Assembly: GCA_002438075.1 (NCBI GenBank)
Contig: DJSQ01000141.1
Coordinates: 1-11,907 of the forward strand
Length of the DNA: 11,907 bases
Origin: Clostridiales bacterium UBA6330
Lineage (GTDB): Bacteria; Bacillota; Clostridia; Oscillospirales; CAG-272
Reading direction: 5' to 3'
Of the stretch, positions 6,807 to 11,907 are shown one piece after another (within the stretch, counting starts at the first letter, position 1; each line of letters opens with the position of its first letter). The notes under the pieces are model-generated. The model had not been told where the DNA came from. It saw nothing but the letters and a program-made list of their open reading frames with translations, and made no database searches. Made by a program: the position numbers and the translations under genes.

Positions 6807-6830
6807 AGTCGTTCTCCTTTTTGGGTCGGC

Positions 6831-8699
6831 TCATTCTGCCTGACCGTCTTGCTTGTTGGTGGGTTCTTCGGCTTCCGTCGGAGCATTTTCCGCAGGCGCT
6901 TCTGTCGGAGTGCTCTCCGCAGGCACTTCCGTCGGAATGCTCTCCGCAGGTGCCTCGGCAGGTGCTTCGGCAGGTGCTTCGGCAGGCTTCTCATCGGATA
7001 CCTCGGCGGGCTTCTCGTCAGCCTTCGCGTCCTTCGCCGCCTCCTGCTCCTCCGCCTTGCGGTCCTTCTTCAGAAGCGGGATTCCGAACGGCGATTTCTT
7101 CGCACTCTCGGATTTCTCCGACTTTTCCTTCTTCTCCTGCTCCTCCATGCGGGCTTTGCGCTCCAGCGCGGCTTCGCGCGTGTCCTCAAAGTCCTCGTCA
7201 TCGATGTGGTGGAGCGAGCGCACGGTTCCCGCTCTCTCGGACTTCTGCACTTTCTTGGGCGACTTGCCCGCCAGTTCCTTTTCCGCCGCCTTATAGTCGG
7301 CTTCGGTAAAGACCGGCAACGGCATCACTTTGCTCATGATAAACGACTTGAGAATGCCGATAACGCTGCGGAACATCCAGTAAACGCCCACGATACCGGG
7401 GACTAAGAACGTAAAGATTGCGGACATGGTGGGCATCATGACGTCCATCATGGTGTTCGAGCAGGCTGTCTGACGGTCGGTCGCACCTGCCGCAGGCGCC
7501 TGACCACTGAATTTGCGGGTCAGTTTCATGCTGAAGAAATAGACCACAAAGGTCAGCACAGGTACAAGTAGCAGAATCCAATATTTCGGTTCCCGAGGCG
7601 GGAAGACTGGCTTCAAACCAAAATCAATTGTTCCAATGTTGAAATTTGGTACATCTTTAATAGACTGAATCGAATCCCATACTTTGTTGCCGTTGGAAAA
7701 AAGTTTGAAATTAGCAATGTTCTTATATTGTTCAATTCCACCAGAGAGCAATTCAATGTTATTGGAAATTGCTGCATGACCAAGTCCACCCGCCGCACGG
7801 GGTGCAGTACTGAACAGACTCATCGCTGAGGAAACACCTTCTGACAACCCCAACACATATACCAAAGGATTGATGATAATGTTATACAGGATGATGATAA
7901 TCGGGAACTGCACGAGGAGCGGCAGACAACCGCTGTACGGGCTGAAATTCTCCTTTGCGTACATCTCCTGAATTTCTTTCTGGACTTTCTGCATCGTCAC
8001 TTGGTCATTTCTGCCCGCGTACTTCTTGCGGATTGCCATTTCTTTCGGGCGCAGTTTTGCCTGCTTGATGGAATTCTTCTGCTGTTTGATTGCAAACGGC
8101 GTCATCAGAATTTCCACAAGGAGCGCAAAAACGCAGATACCGATAATATAGAAACCGCCTCCAAGATGCGTAGTCAGCCAGTTGAGAAAATACCCAATAC
8201 CGCTTTTAATTTTCTCAAAAAAATTGGAACTTGCCGTCAAATCAACGGAAGTCTGGAACATCGTGACCAACTTATCCAAATCTGCGCCGTTGAGTTTTTC
8301 AATGCACTCGTCGGATACCTGGTACTGCTCCAGCGATTTATTGTTCGCCGCCTTTTCTTTGGCTTTTTTCAGCAGATTTTTTACCGCGTCCACGCGGTCC
8401 GTTGCCGAAAGATTGTTGTCGTCAAAATCCTCCGCAGTCATGTCGTATCCATTGGATGCAGCCAGGAGCATATAGTTGGTGGTAAAATCCTTTGCATAGG
8501 TATTTGCCAACAAATCTGCCACTTCATTCAACTCTTCAGCGCTCAAGTCGCCATCCGCCGCCTTTTCCAACGCTCTGGTATAGGTCGGCTTGCTTCCCGA
8601 ATTGCTCGACCCACAGCCCGTCAGGACCGTTGCGAGCATCAGGATGAGCGCCGCCAAGATGCCGATGCGCCACCGCAGTGTACTTGTTTTCTTTTTCAT
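6831..8699 (-). CDS. yidC: Membrane protein insertase YidC/SpoIIIJ/Oxa1, lipoprotein type, with repetitive tail
   Basis: 622 residues from the ATG of MKKKTSTLRW. YidC inserts and folds membrane proteins, alone or with SecYEG. A lipoprotein signal (positively charged start, hydrophobic core, lipobox LTGC) places lipidated Cys29 at the outer face. Residues 30-165 form an extracytoplasmic helical domain. Core segments are near 180-203, 255-283, 373-391 and 420-452; the cytoplasmic hairpin after the first contains IKQQKNSIKQAKLRPKEMAIRKKY. The first core segment reads LLVEILMTP, with Glu196 where the family usually has Arg. The loop at about 284-372 is unusually long and its DNA is AT-rich. From 455 a charged tail follows, ending in PAE and PTE repeats (572-609). 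Typical Firmicutes YidC has 250-300 residues. Shine-Dalgarno GGGAG lies 13 bases upstream; a GTG 42 bases earlier is an alternative. Confidence 0.95.
   Translation of the reverse strand: MKKKTSTLRWRIGILAALILMLATVLTGCGSSNSGSKPTYTRALEKAADGDLSAEELNEVADLLANTYAKDFTTNYMLLAASNGYDMTAEDFDDNNLSATDRVDAVKNLLKKAKEKAANNKSLEQYQVSDECIEKLNGADLDKLVTMFQTSVDLTASSNFFEKIKSGIGYFLNWLTTHLGGGFYIIGICVFALLVEILMTPFAIKQQKNSIKQAKLRPKEMAIRKKYAGRNDQVTMQKVQKEIQEMYAKENFSPYSGCLPLLVQFPIIIILYNIIINPLVYVLGLSEGVSSAMSLFSTAPRAAGGLGHAAISNNIELLSGGIEQYKNIANFKLFSNGNKVWDSIQSIKDVPNFNIGTIDFGLKPVFPPREPKYWILLLVPVLTFVVYFFSMKLTRKFSGQAPAAGATDRQTACSNTMMDVMMPTMSAIFTFLVPGIVGVYWMFRSVIGILKSFIMSKVMPLPVFTEADYKAAEKELAGKSPKKVQKSERAGTVRSLHHIDDEDFEDTREAALERKARMEEQEKKEKSEKSESAKKSPFGIPLLKKDRKAEEQEAAKDAKADEKPAEVSDEKPAEAPAEAPAEAPAESIPTEVPAESTPTEAPAENAPTEAEEPTNKQDGQAE
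6862..6996 (-). repeat. In-frame tandem repeats coding the PAE/PTE tail of YidC
   Basis: Two repeat families lie next to each other at the 3' end of yidC. A 27-base unit occurs about three times (protein SIPTEVPAE, STPTEAPAE, NAPTEAEEP). A 12-base unit, GGTGCTTCGGCA on the plus strand with one C variant, occurs three times from about 6949 and encodes PAEA. All changes are multiples of three, so length could vary by slippage without breaking the frame. Confidence 0.8.
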
Positions 8700-8737
8700 G
8701 CGTTTTGTTTTTCTCCCTTCGATTTTGGGGAATTGTC

Positions 8738-8767
8738 GCACCGCCGATTCGGTTCCCCGCGCGGTGC
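8738..8767 (-). other. Inverted repeat between yidD and yidC
   Basis: GCACCGC (8738-8744) and GCGGTGC (8761-8767), 7 bp with a 16-base loop. It occupies the 76-base gap between yidD and yidC, and the alternative GTG start of yidC lies inside it. No U tract follows, so it is not a terminator; it could be an mRNA processing or stability element. Confidence 0.4.
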
Positions 8768-8775
8768 CGCGGTTG

Positions 8776-9102
8776 TTATTGCTCGTTTTTCGTGTCGGGT
8801 TCGCCTTCGGGCTCGTCCCGCTCCAAATGGTATTCCTCCGGATAATAGTATTTCGTCATGGGGACCGCAATCCGGCGGCGCAGTCCCCTCTCCGGCACGG
8901 GGTCATAGCCCCCCGCGCAGAATGGGTTGCATCTTGCGATGCGCGAAACGGTCAGAATCATGCCAACGAAGAAGCCCCTCTTTTGAAAGGCTTCCACGGC
9001 ATACTGCGAACAGGTTGGCTGAAAGCGGCAGGTTGGCTGTCGCTTCAGCGGTGACAGCACCTTCTGATAGAATCGAATCAGCCAAATGCACAGGTATTTC
9101 AT
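8776..9102 (-). CDS. yidD: Membrane protein insertion efficiency factor YidD
   Basis: 108 residues. YidD is a small membrane-associated protein that assists YidC-dependent insertion. The family signature is complete: LIRFYQKVLSPL (8-19), CRFQPTCSQYAVEAF (25-39), GFFVGMILTVSRIARCNPFCAGGYDPVP (43-70), with conserved cysteines C25, C31, C58 and C62. The family is usually 70-85 residues; here an acidic, hydrophilic tail of about 38 residues follows the conserved core. Its ATG overlaps the rnpA stop as ATGA, so the two are translationally coupled, and yidC follows 76 bases later. The order rpmH-rnpA-yidD-yidC is widely conserved. The extra tail looks unstructured and is of unknown use. Confidence 0.97.
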   Translation of the reverse strand: MKYLCIWLIRFYQKVLSPLKRQPTCRFQPTCSQYAVEAFQKRGFFVGMILTVSRIARCNPFCAGGYDPVPERGLRRRIAVPMTKYYYPEEYHLERDEPEGEPDTKNEQ

Positions 9103-9479
9103 ACCGTCTCCTGCCGAAGCATACCGAGCTTGGCAAAGCCCTTCCGCAGCTCGCGCTCGATGTCGGTCGATTTTGCCTCACCGATGCCCTCCCGCGGCGT
9201 GACCACCACAAGGTAGCCCGCTTTCACCTCGGGCTCCACGGCGCGGTAGCCCGCCCGCAGAATGCGCTTGGCGCGGTTGCGTTCGACCGCTCCTCCCACT
9301 TTTTTACTCACCGACACGCCGAACCGATTGTAAAACCGTTTGGTCGGATTCTCCTTCGCCAGCCGTTTCGCGGCGTAGTCCCGCAGGACAAACACCGAAA
9401 CATAGCGCCCGCTCCAGCGCGCGCCTCTCTGAAAGGTCTTTCCGAATAAATGGTGTTCCTTGATGGTTGTATACTTCAT
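9099..9479 (-). CDS. rnpA: Ribonuclease P protein component
   Basis: 126 residues from the ATG of MKYTTIKEHHLFGKTFQRG. RnpA is the protein subunit of RNase P, which removes 5' leaders from pre-tRNAs together with the RNA subunit. The conserved pattern is visible: basic N-terminal part with FGKTFQRG, RFGVSVSKKVGGAVERNRAKRILR (52-75) holding the RNR-type RNA-binding motif around R67-R69, and GYLVVVTPRE (88-97). The open frame extends 26 codons further upstream, but that stretch crosses the terminator-like region behind rpmH and is not RnpA-like. The Shine-Dalgarno is poor (GGACGGG just before the ATG), which may keep RnpA low relative to L34. The stop overlaps the yidD start. Confidence 0.96.
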   Translation of the reverse strand: MKYTTIKEHHLFGKTFQRGARWSGRYVSVFVLRDYAAKRLAKENPTKRFYNRFGVSVSKKVGGAVERNRAKRILRAGYRAVEPEVKAGYLVVVTPREGIGEAKSTDIERELRKGFAKLGMLRQETV

Positions 9480-9544
9480 TTGCCCGTCCGTTTCGGTATC
9501 CGTGTAAAAATGAGAGGTAGGAAAAAATTTCCCGTATCCGCAAA

Positions 9545-9592
9545 AAACACCGACCACGTGTGCGGGTTACGCTACAACAGCTGTCGGTGTTT
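9545..9592 (-). terminator. Terminator/attenuator between rpmH and rnpA
   Basis: On the minus strand AAACACCGAC and GTCGGTGTTT (plus 9545-9554 and 9583-9592) form a 10-bp stem with a 28-base, partly self-complementary loop. A run of six T residues closes the stem and continues past it (plus 9542-9547). It begins 13 bases after the rpmH stop. No separate promoter for rnpA is seen, so this is probably a leaky terminator. Confidence 0.7.
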
Positions 9593-9605
9593 GGTTGGCA
9601 GTGAC

Positions 9606-9740
9606 TCAGTACGTCAGTCTCTTTCTGCCCTTTGCGCGTCTTCTCTTCAGGACATTTCTGCCGTCAGCAGTCTTCATTCTCTTTCTGAAGCCATGCTCCT
9701 TTTTTCTCTGACGCTTTTTCGGTTGGTAAGTTCTCAGCAT
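9606..9740 (-). CDS. rpmH: 50S ribosomal protein L34
   Basis: 44 residues, exactly the family size: MLRTYQPKKRQRKKEHGFRK, then RMKTADGRNVLKRRRAKGRKRLTY. L34 is a small, highly basic protein of the large ribosomal subunit. Residue 2 is Leu where Lys is usual (MKRTYQP), a minor change. A near-perfect Shine-Dalgarno (AAAGGAGGTG) lies 6 bases before the ATG and a consensus promoter about 80 bases upstream. The open frame runs 23 codons further upstream, but the ribosome binding site and conservation fix the start. It is the first gene of the housekeeping operon and is followed by a terminator-like hairpin before rnpA. Confidence 0.98.
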   Translation of the reverse strand: MLRTYQPKKRQRKKEHGFRKRMKTADGRNVLKRRRAKGRKRLTY

Positions 9741-9820
9741 TGACTGCACCTCCTTTATGTTGTTCTCGGGAGCGGTTTGCTTTTCAGCTTTACACACACC
9801 TTTTTGCAATAACAGCTTAT

Positions 9821-9850
9821 ATTATACCCGATTCACCCCCTGTTTGTCAA
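9821..9850 (-). promoter_or_regulatory. Sigma-A promoter of the rpmH operon
   Basis: On the minus strand TTGACA (9845-9850), an 18-base spacer and TATAAT (9821-9826). Both hexamers are perfect. The predicted start near 9814 gives a leader of about 73 bases. A- and T-tracts at 9851-9898, shared with the divergent holA promoter, could act as an UP element. No other promoter for the nine-gene operon is evident downstream. Confidence 0.88.
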
Positions 9851-9898
9851 GGGTTTTTCCGAAAAAAACATTTCTTTTTGGAAAAAAAGTGCTTTTTC

Positions 9899-9927
9899 TT
9901 GACGGAATCGCGTTTTTATGCTATAAT
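9899..9927 (+). promoter_or_regulatory. Sigma-A promoter of holA
   Basis: TTGACG (9899-9904), a 17-base spacer, TATAAT (9922-9927): 11 of 12 consensus positions. The spacer carries TATGC directly before the -10 box, close to an extended -10 (TGn). The expected start near 9934 leaves a leader of only about 18 bases, which contains the AGGAGGG ribosome binding site (9939-9945). Confidence 0.85.
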
Positions 9928-9951
9928 ATCCGTAAGACAGGAGGGTTGACC

Positions 9952-10983
9952 GTGAATATTCTCAAGGAATCCGATTTCCGCAAGGAGATCAAAGCCGCGC
10001 CGCGCGCCGCATATCTTTTCTTCGGAGACGAGGACTATCTCAAGCTCTCCGCCGTCCGTCTCGCCCGCGAGACGCTCTGCCCCGACCCCTCCTTTTCGGT
10101 GTTCAACGAAATGCGGCTCGATGCAACCGACTTTACCGCCGACCGTCTGGTTGAAGCGCTGATGCCGATGCCGATGATGGCGGACCGCAAGCTGGTTGTG
10201 CTCTCGGGGCTGGACTTCACCTCGATGAAGCCGACCGATTTGGACGCGCTCTGCGATGCGCTTTCGGCAACGCGGGAATACGACTACAACACGGTGCTGG
10301 TGCTTGCCTCCGCCGATTGCTTTGACGCGGGCTATCTTCCCAAGCGTCCGTCCGCCGTGCTTTCCAAGCTCGGTGAGGTGCTCACGCCCGTGCAATTTGA
10401 CCGTTCCTCCCCCGCCAAGCTGGCGGTCTGGGCGGCGCGGCATTTTCAGCACAACGGCGTGGAGGTATCGCCCGAGTTCTGCTCGCATATGATTGCGTAT
10501 TGCGGCTCCTCGATGTTCTCTCTTGCAAACGAGATTGACAAGCTGAGCTATTACGCGCTGGCGAACGGCAAAACGCAGGTCACCGAGGCGGATATGCGGT
10601 TTGTCTGCACGCCCGTGACCGAATACGACGCTTTCGCCTTTGCGAACGCGATGATGGACGGCAAGCGGGATGCGGCGCTTGACATTCTGCGGGAGTACAA
10701 ATTCCGCCGCGTGGACCCGCTCGTGATTCTCGGGGACGTAATCCGCGTTTTCTGCGACATGGCAAGCGTACAGGCAATGCTTCGTGGCGGTTCGACCGAA
10801 AAAGAGGTTGCCGCCGCGCTGAAAATGCACGAATTCAGGGTTGGGTTATACCGAAAAAGTCTATCCCGTCTCCGTCCGAACGCGCTCCGCGATGCGCTTG
10901 CCGCCTGTGCCGCCGCCGACCGGACGCTCAAGCTCTCCCCGCAGGGCTACACCGCCCTCGAGCGCCTGATCTGCACAGTGTAA
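9952..10983 (+). CDS. holA: DNA polymerase III delta subunit
   Basis: 343 residues from the GTG at 9952. Delta opens the beta sliding clamp as part of the clamp-loader complex. The N-terminal AAA+-like domain opens with AAYLFFGDEDYLKLSAVRL, the usual start of HolA. KLVVLSGLDF, YNTVLVLAS and VLTPVQFDR follow. The middle carries VSPEFCSHMIAYCGSSMFSLANEIDKLSYYA, the helical lid-type segment, and the C-terminal collar domain contains DAFAFANAMMDGKRDAALDILREY and later helices. Length is normal for the family. The GTG was chosen over upstream codons because AGGAGGG lies 6 bases before it and the promoter -10 box only 24 bases upstream; an earlier start would precede the mRNA. It is divergent from rpmH and probably monocistronic. 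Confidence 0.95.
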   Translation: MNILKESDFRKEIKAAPRAAYLFFGDEDYLKLSAVRLARETLCPDPSFSVFNEMRLDATDFTADRLVEALMPMPMMADRKLVVLSGLDFTSMKPTDLDALCDALSATREYDYNTVLVLASADCFDAGYLPKRPSAVLSKLGEVLTPVQFDRSSPAKLAVWAARHFQHNGVEVSPEFCSHMIAYCGSSMFSLANEIDKLSYYALANGKTQVTEADMRFVCTPVTEYDAFAFANAMMDGKRDAALDILREYKFRRVDPLVILGDVIRVFCDMASVQAMLRGGSTEKEVAAALKMHEFRVGLYRKSLSRLRPNALRDALAACAAADRTLKLSPQGYTALERLICTV

Positions 10984-10995
10984 AGGATGCGGGGG

Positions 10996-11058
10996 ATGCG
11001 TTGGGGGAACTTTTTGGAAAAAAGTTCCCCCAAGCCCCCTCAAAAACCTTCAACGCAT
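10996..11058. repeat. Dispersed palindromic element (REP-like), possible holA terminator
   Basis: A perfect 15-bp stem TTGGGGGAACTTTTT (11001-11015) and AAAAAGTTCCCCCAA (11019-11033) with a GGA loop sits inside outer arms ATGCG (10996-11000) and CGCAT (11054-11058). The 3' side of the loop contains GCCCCCTCAAAAACCTTC. I recall similar GGGGGAACTTTTT palindromes scattered between genes in Oscillospiraceae genomes. No long U tract follows the inner stem, but it begins 18 bases after the holA stop and could end that transcript. Confidence 0.7.
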
Positions 11059-11068
11059 TTTGGGGCGT

Positions 11069-11087
11069 GGTGCGAACATAGTGCACC
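11069..11087. promoter_or_regulatory. Inverted repeat upstream of the TetR gene, possible operator
   Basis: GGTGC (11069-11073), a 9-base centre and GCACC (11083-11087) form a short interrupted palindrome about 70 bases before the regulator start. TetR-type proteins often bind palindromes in their own promoter. No convincing -35/-10 pair could be placed next to it, so this is a weak candidate. Confidence 0.25.
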
Positions 11088-11156
11088 GAAATTTTGAGAG
11101 GATTTACAGGCAAAAAGCAATTTTACACCGCTATTTTTTCAAAAAAGGAGGTTTTC

Positions 11157-11717
11157 ATGTCGAATCTGACCGAACGGGCAATCAAGGAATCGTTTATCAA
11201 ATTGCTTGGCGAAAAGCCGCTCGCGCAGATCAGCGTGCGCATGATTGTGGAGGACTGCGGCATTAACCGCAACTCCTTTTACTACCATTTTCAGGACATT
11301 CCCACTCTGCTCGGGGAAATCATCCGCGAGGAAGCCGACCGTATCATATCCCAATACCCCACCATCACCTCGCTTGACCAGTGCGTGGATGTCGCGTTCC
11401 AATTCGCGCTTTCGCACAAGCGCGCGGTCTACCACATCTACAATTCCGTCAACCGCGACCTCTACGAAACCGCTCTGATGAAGATTTGCGAATACCTCGT
11501 CACCACCTACATTGACACGGTATTCGGCAAGAATGCGGTGAGCGACTACGACCGCTCAGTGACCATCCGTTTCTTCAAGTGCGAAATTTTCGGTCTTGCC
11601 TACGAGTGGATTGAAAACGGCATGAAGGATGACGCAATCGCGGAAATCCACCACATCACAGGCATTTGCCGCGGGCTTTCCGACGAGTTAATCTCCCGCG
11701 CAAGAGCCAATCACTAA
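11157..11717 (+). CDS. TetR/AcrR family transcriptional regulator
   Basis: 186 residues. The N-terminal TetR DNA-binding domain spans about residues 3-50, with the helix-turn-helix at ISVRMIVEDCGINRNSFYYHF (25-45); NRNSFYYHF is the recognition helix and its end. The rest is a helical ligand/dimer domain. The pattern AIKESF-LLGEKPLAQISV and YYHFQDIPTLL resembles the DhaS-like branch (TetR_C_8 type C-terminus) found in Firmicutes, but this is judged by eye and the ligand is unknown. The start is ATG with AAAGGAGG 5 bases upstream; the reading frame extends further up but without a ribosome binding site. It lies 173 bases behind holA, after the palindromic element, and ends in a strong terminator, so it is probably a single-gene unit. 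Its target is not evident; the transcript starting at the right edge is a candidate. Confidence 0.92.
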   Translation: MSNLTERAIKESFIKLLGEKPLAQISVRMIVEDCGINRNSFYYHFQDIPTLLGEIIREEADRIISQYPTITSLDQCVDVAFQFALSHKRAVYHIYNSVNRDLYETALMKICEYLVTTYIDTVFGKNAVSDYDRSVTIRFFKCEIFGLAYEWIENGMKDDAIAEIHHITGICRGLSDELISRARANH

Positions 11718-11724
11718 ATATCCC

Positions 11725-11754
11725 CACCTCCGACCCGCTCGGAGGTGTTTTTTT
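11725..11754 (+). terminator. Intrinsic terminator of the TetR gene
   Basis: CACCTCCGA (11725-11733), 5-base loop, TCGGAGGTG (11739-11747), then seven T residues (11748-11754). It starts 7 bases after the stop codon. It is a textbook rho-independent terminator on the plus strand; the minus strand has no matching gene. Confidence 0.93.
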
Positions 11755-11764
11755 ATGACAATTT

Positions 11765-11791
11765 ATAGAATAAAATCAGTTCTTATTCTAT
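11765..11791. repeat. AT-rich 9-bp inverted repeat
   Basis: ATAGAATAA (11765-11773), 9-base spacer, TTATTCTAT (11783-11791): a perfect interrupted palindrome. Its half-site centres are 18 bases apart, which would suit a dimeric regulator. It lies between the TetR terminator and the promoter at 11827-11854, about 36 bases upstream of the -35 box. Confidence 0.5.
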
Positions 11792-11826
11792 TATTCGACA
11801 AAAGACCTTGTGTCGTTCTGCTTCGG

Positions 11827-11854
11827 TTGAAAGATAATTGATGACTGCTATAAT
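11827..11854 (+). promoter_or_regulatory. Candidate sigma-A promoter firing off the right edge
   Basis: TTGAAA (11827-11832), 16-base spacer, TATAAT (11849-11854). The -10 is perfect and preceded by TGC (TGn-like), the -35 matches at 5 of 6. The expected transcript from about 11861 contains two adjacent hairpins, CGCC-TGCT-GGCG and CCCC-TTC-GGGG, within the last 27 bases. No ribosome binding site or start codon is seen, so the product is either a structured RNA or a long leader. Confidence 0.6.
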
Positions 11855-11907
11855 GATACCTTACACGAGTGCCGAGATCCCGCCTGCTGGCGCCCCTTCG
11901 GGGTTCG

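Noticed and set aside
6853..6996. CRISPR-like or minisatellite array
   Set aside because: The short repeats are in-frame coding repeats of the yidC tail with no unique spacers.
6060..7406. Plus-strand open frame with hydrophobic and Arg-rich repeats
   Set aside because: It is antisense to khpB and the yidC tail; the repeats are the reverse reading of the PAE/PTE repeats.
9741..9951. Replication origin next to rpmH
   Set aside because: I see no cluster of TTATCCACA-type DnaA boxes and dnaA is absent; the AT tracts are explained by divergent promoters.
9916..10830. Minus-strand open frame of about 300 codons opposite holA
   Set aside because: It is His/Arg-rich, has no motif, and shadows a recognisable HolA that has its own promoter and ribosome binding site.
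10861..11043. Minus-strand open frame across the palindrome behind holA
   Set aside because: Its peptide (GGTFFQKVPP-like) is the translation of the repeat element, a known source of false genes.

Overview
The window looks like a chromosomal segment of a fairly GC-rich member of the Clostridia (Oscillospiraceae/Ruminococcaceae-like). The grounds are Firmicutes-type consensus promoters, strong AGGAGG ribosome binding sites, Bacillota-style gene order around rpmH-rnpA-yidD-yidC-khpB-mnmE, a lipoprotein-type YidC, and a GC-rich dispersed palindrome of a kind I recall from this group. The taxonomic call is an inference; no marker in the window settles it.

Left edge (1-412): no protein gene. On the minus strand two perfect sigma-A promoters (TTGACA-17-TATAAT) lie in tandem and point out of the window. 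A boxA-like rRNA leader motif covers the first 19 bases. Together they suggest the promoter and leader region of a ribosomal RNA operon whose genes start just left of the window. A hairpin at 361-389 ends the next operon.

Sugar operon (413-2539, minus): a predicted promoter, a TIM-barrel sugar phosphate isomerase/epimerase and a Gfo/Idh/MocA-type NAD(P)-dependent oxidoreductase. It is a small two-gene carbohydrate cassette with no transporter or regulator attached.

Housekeeping operon (2566-9850, minus, transcribed right to left): rpmH, rnpA, yidD, yidC, khpB (jag), mnmE, gatC, gatA and an unrecognised two-TM protein. It joins ribosomal protein L34, tRNA maturation (RNase P protein), membrane protein insertion (YidD, YidC), an RNA-binding protein (KhpB), tRNA wobble-uridine modification (MnmE) and a GatC/GatA pair without gatB. 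ATGA stop/start overlaps couple rnpA-yidD, gatC-gatA and gatA-hypothetical. Internal hairpins after rpmH and after khpB probably lower downstream expression stepwise. YidC is the most unusual gene: it has an AT-rich island coding for an extracytoplasmic loop, a Glu where an Arg is usual in the first core transmembrane segment, and a long repetitive acidic tail.

Right part (9899-11754, plus): holA (DNA polymerase III delta subunit) is transcribed divergently from rpmH, where dnaA sits in many bacteria. A dispersed palindromic element follows, then a TetR-type regulator with a strong intrinsic terminator.

Right edge (11755-11907): no gene. There is an AT-rich 9-bp inverted repeat, then a plausible sigma-A promoter that starts a GC-rich, hairpin-forming transcript running off the window. 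I see no tRNA gene, CRISPR array, insertion sequence or phage gene. The content is mostly ordinary housekeeping; the second-look items are the YidC mosaic, the shortened GatC and divergent GatA without GatB, and the transcripts leaving both ends.
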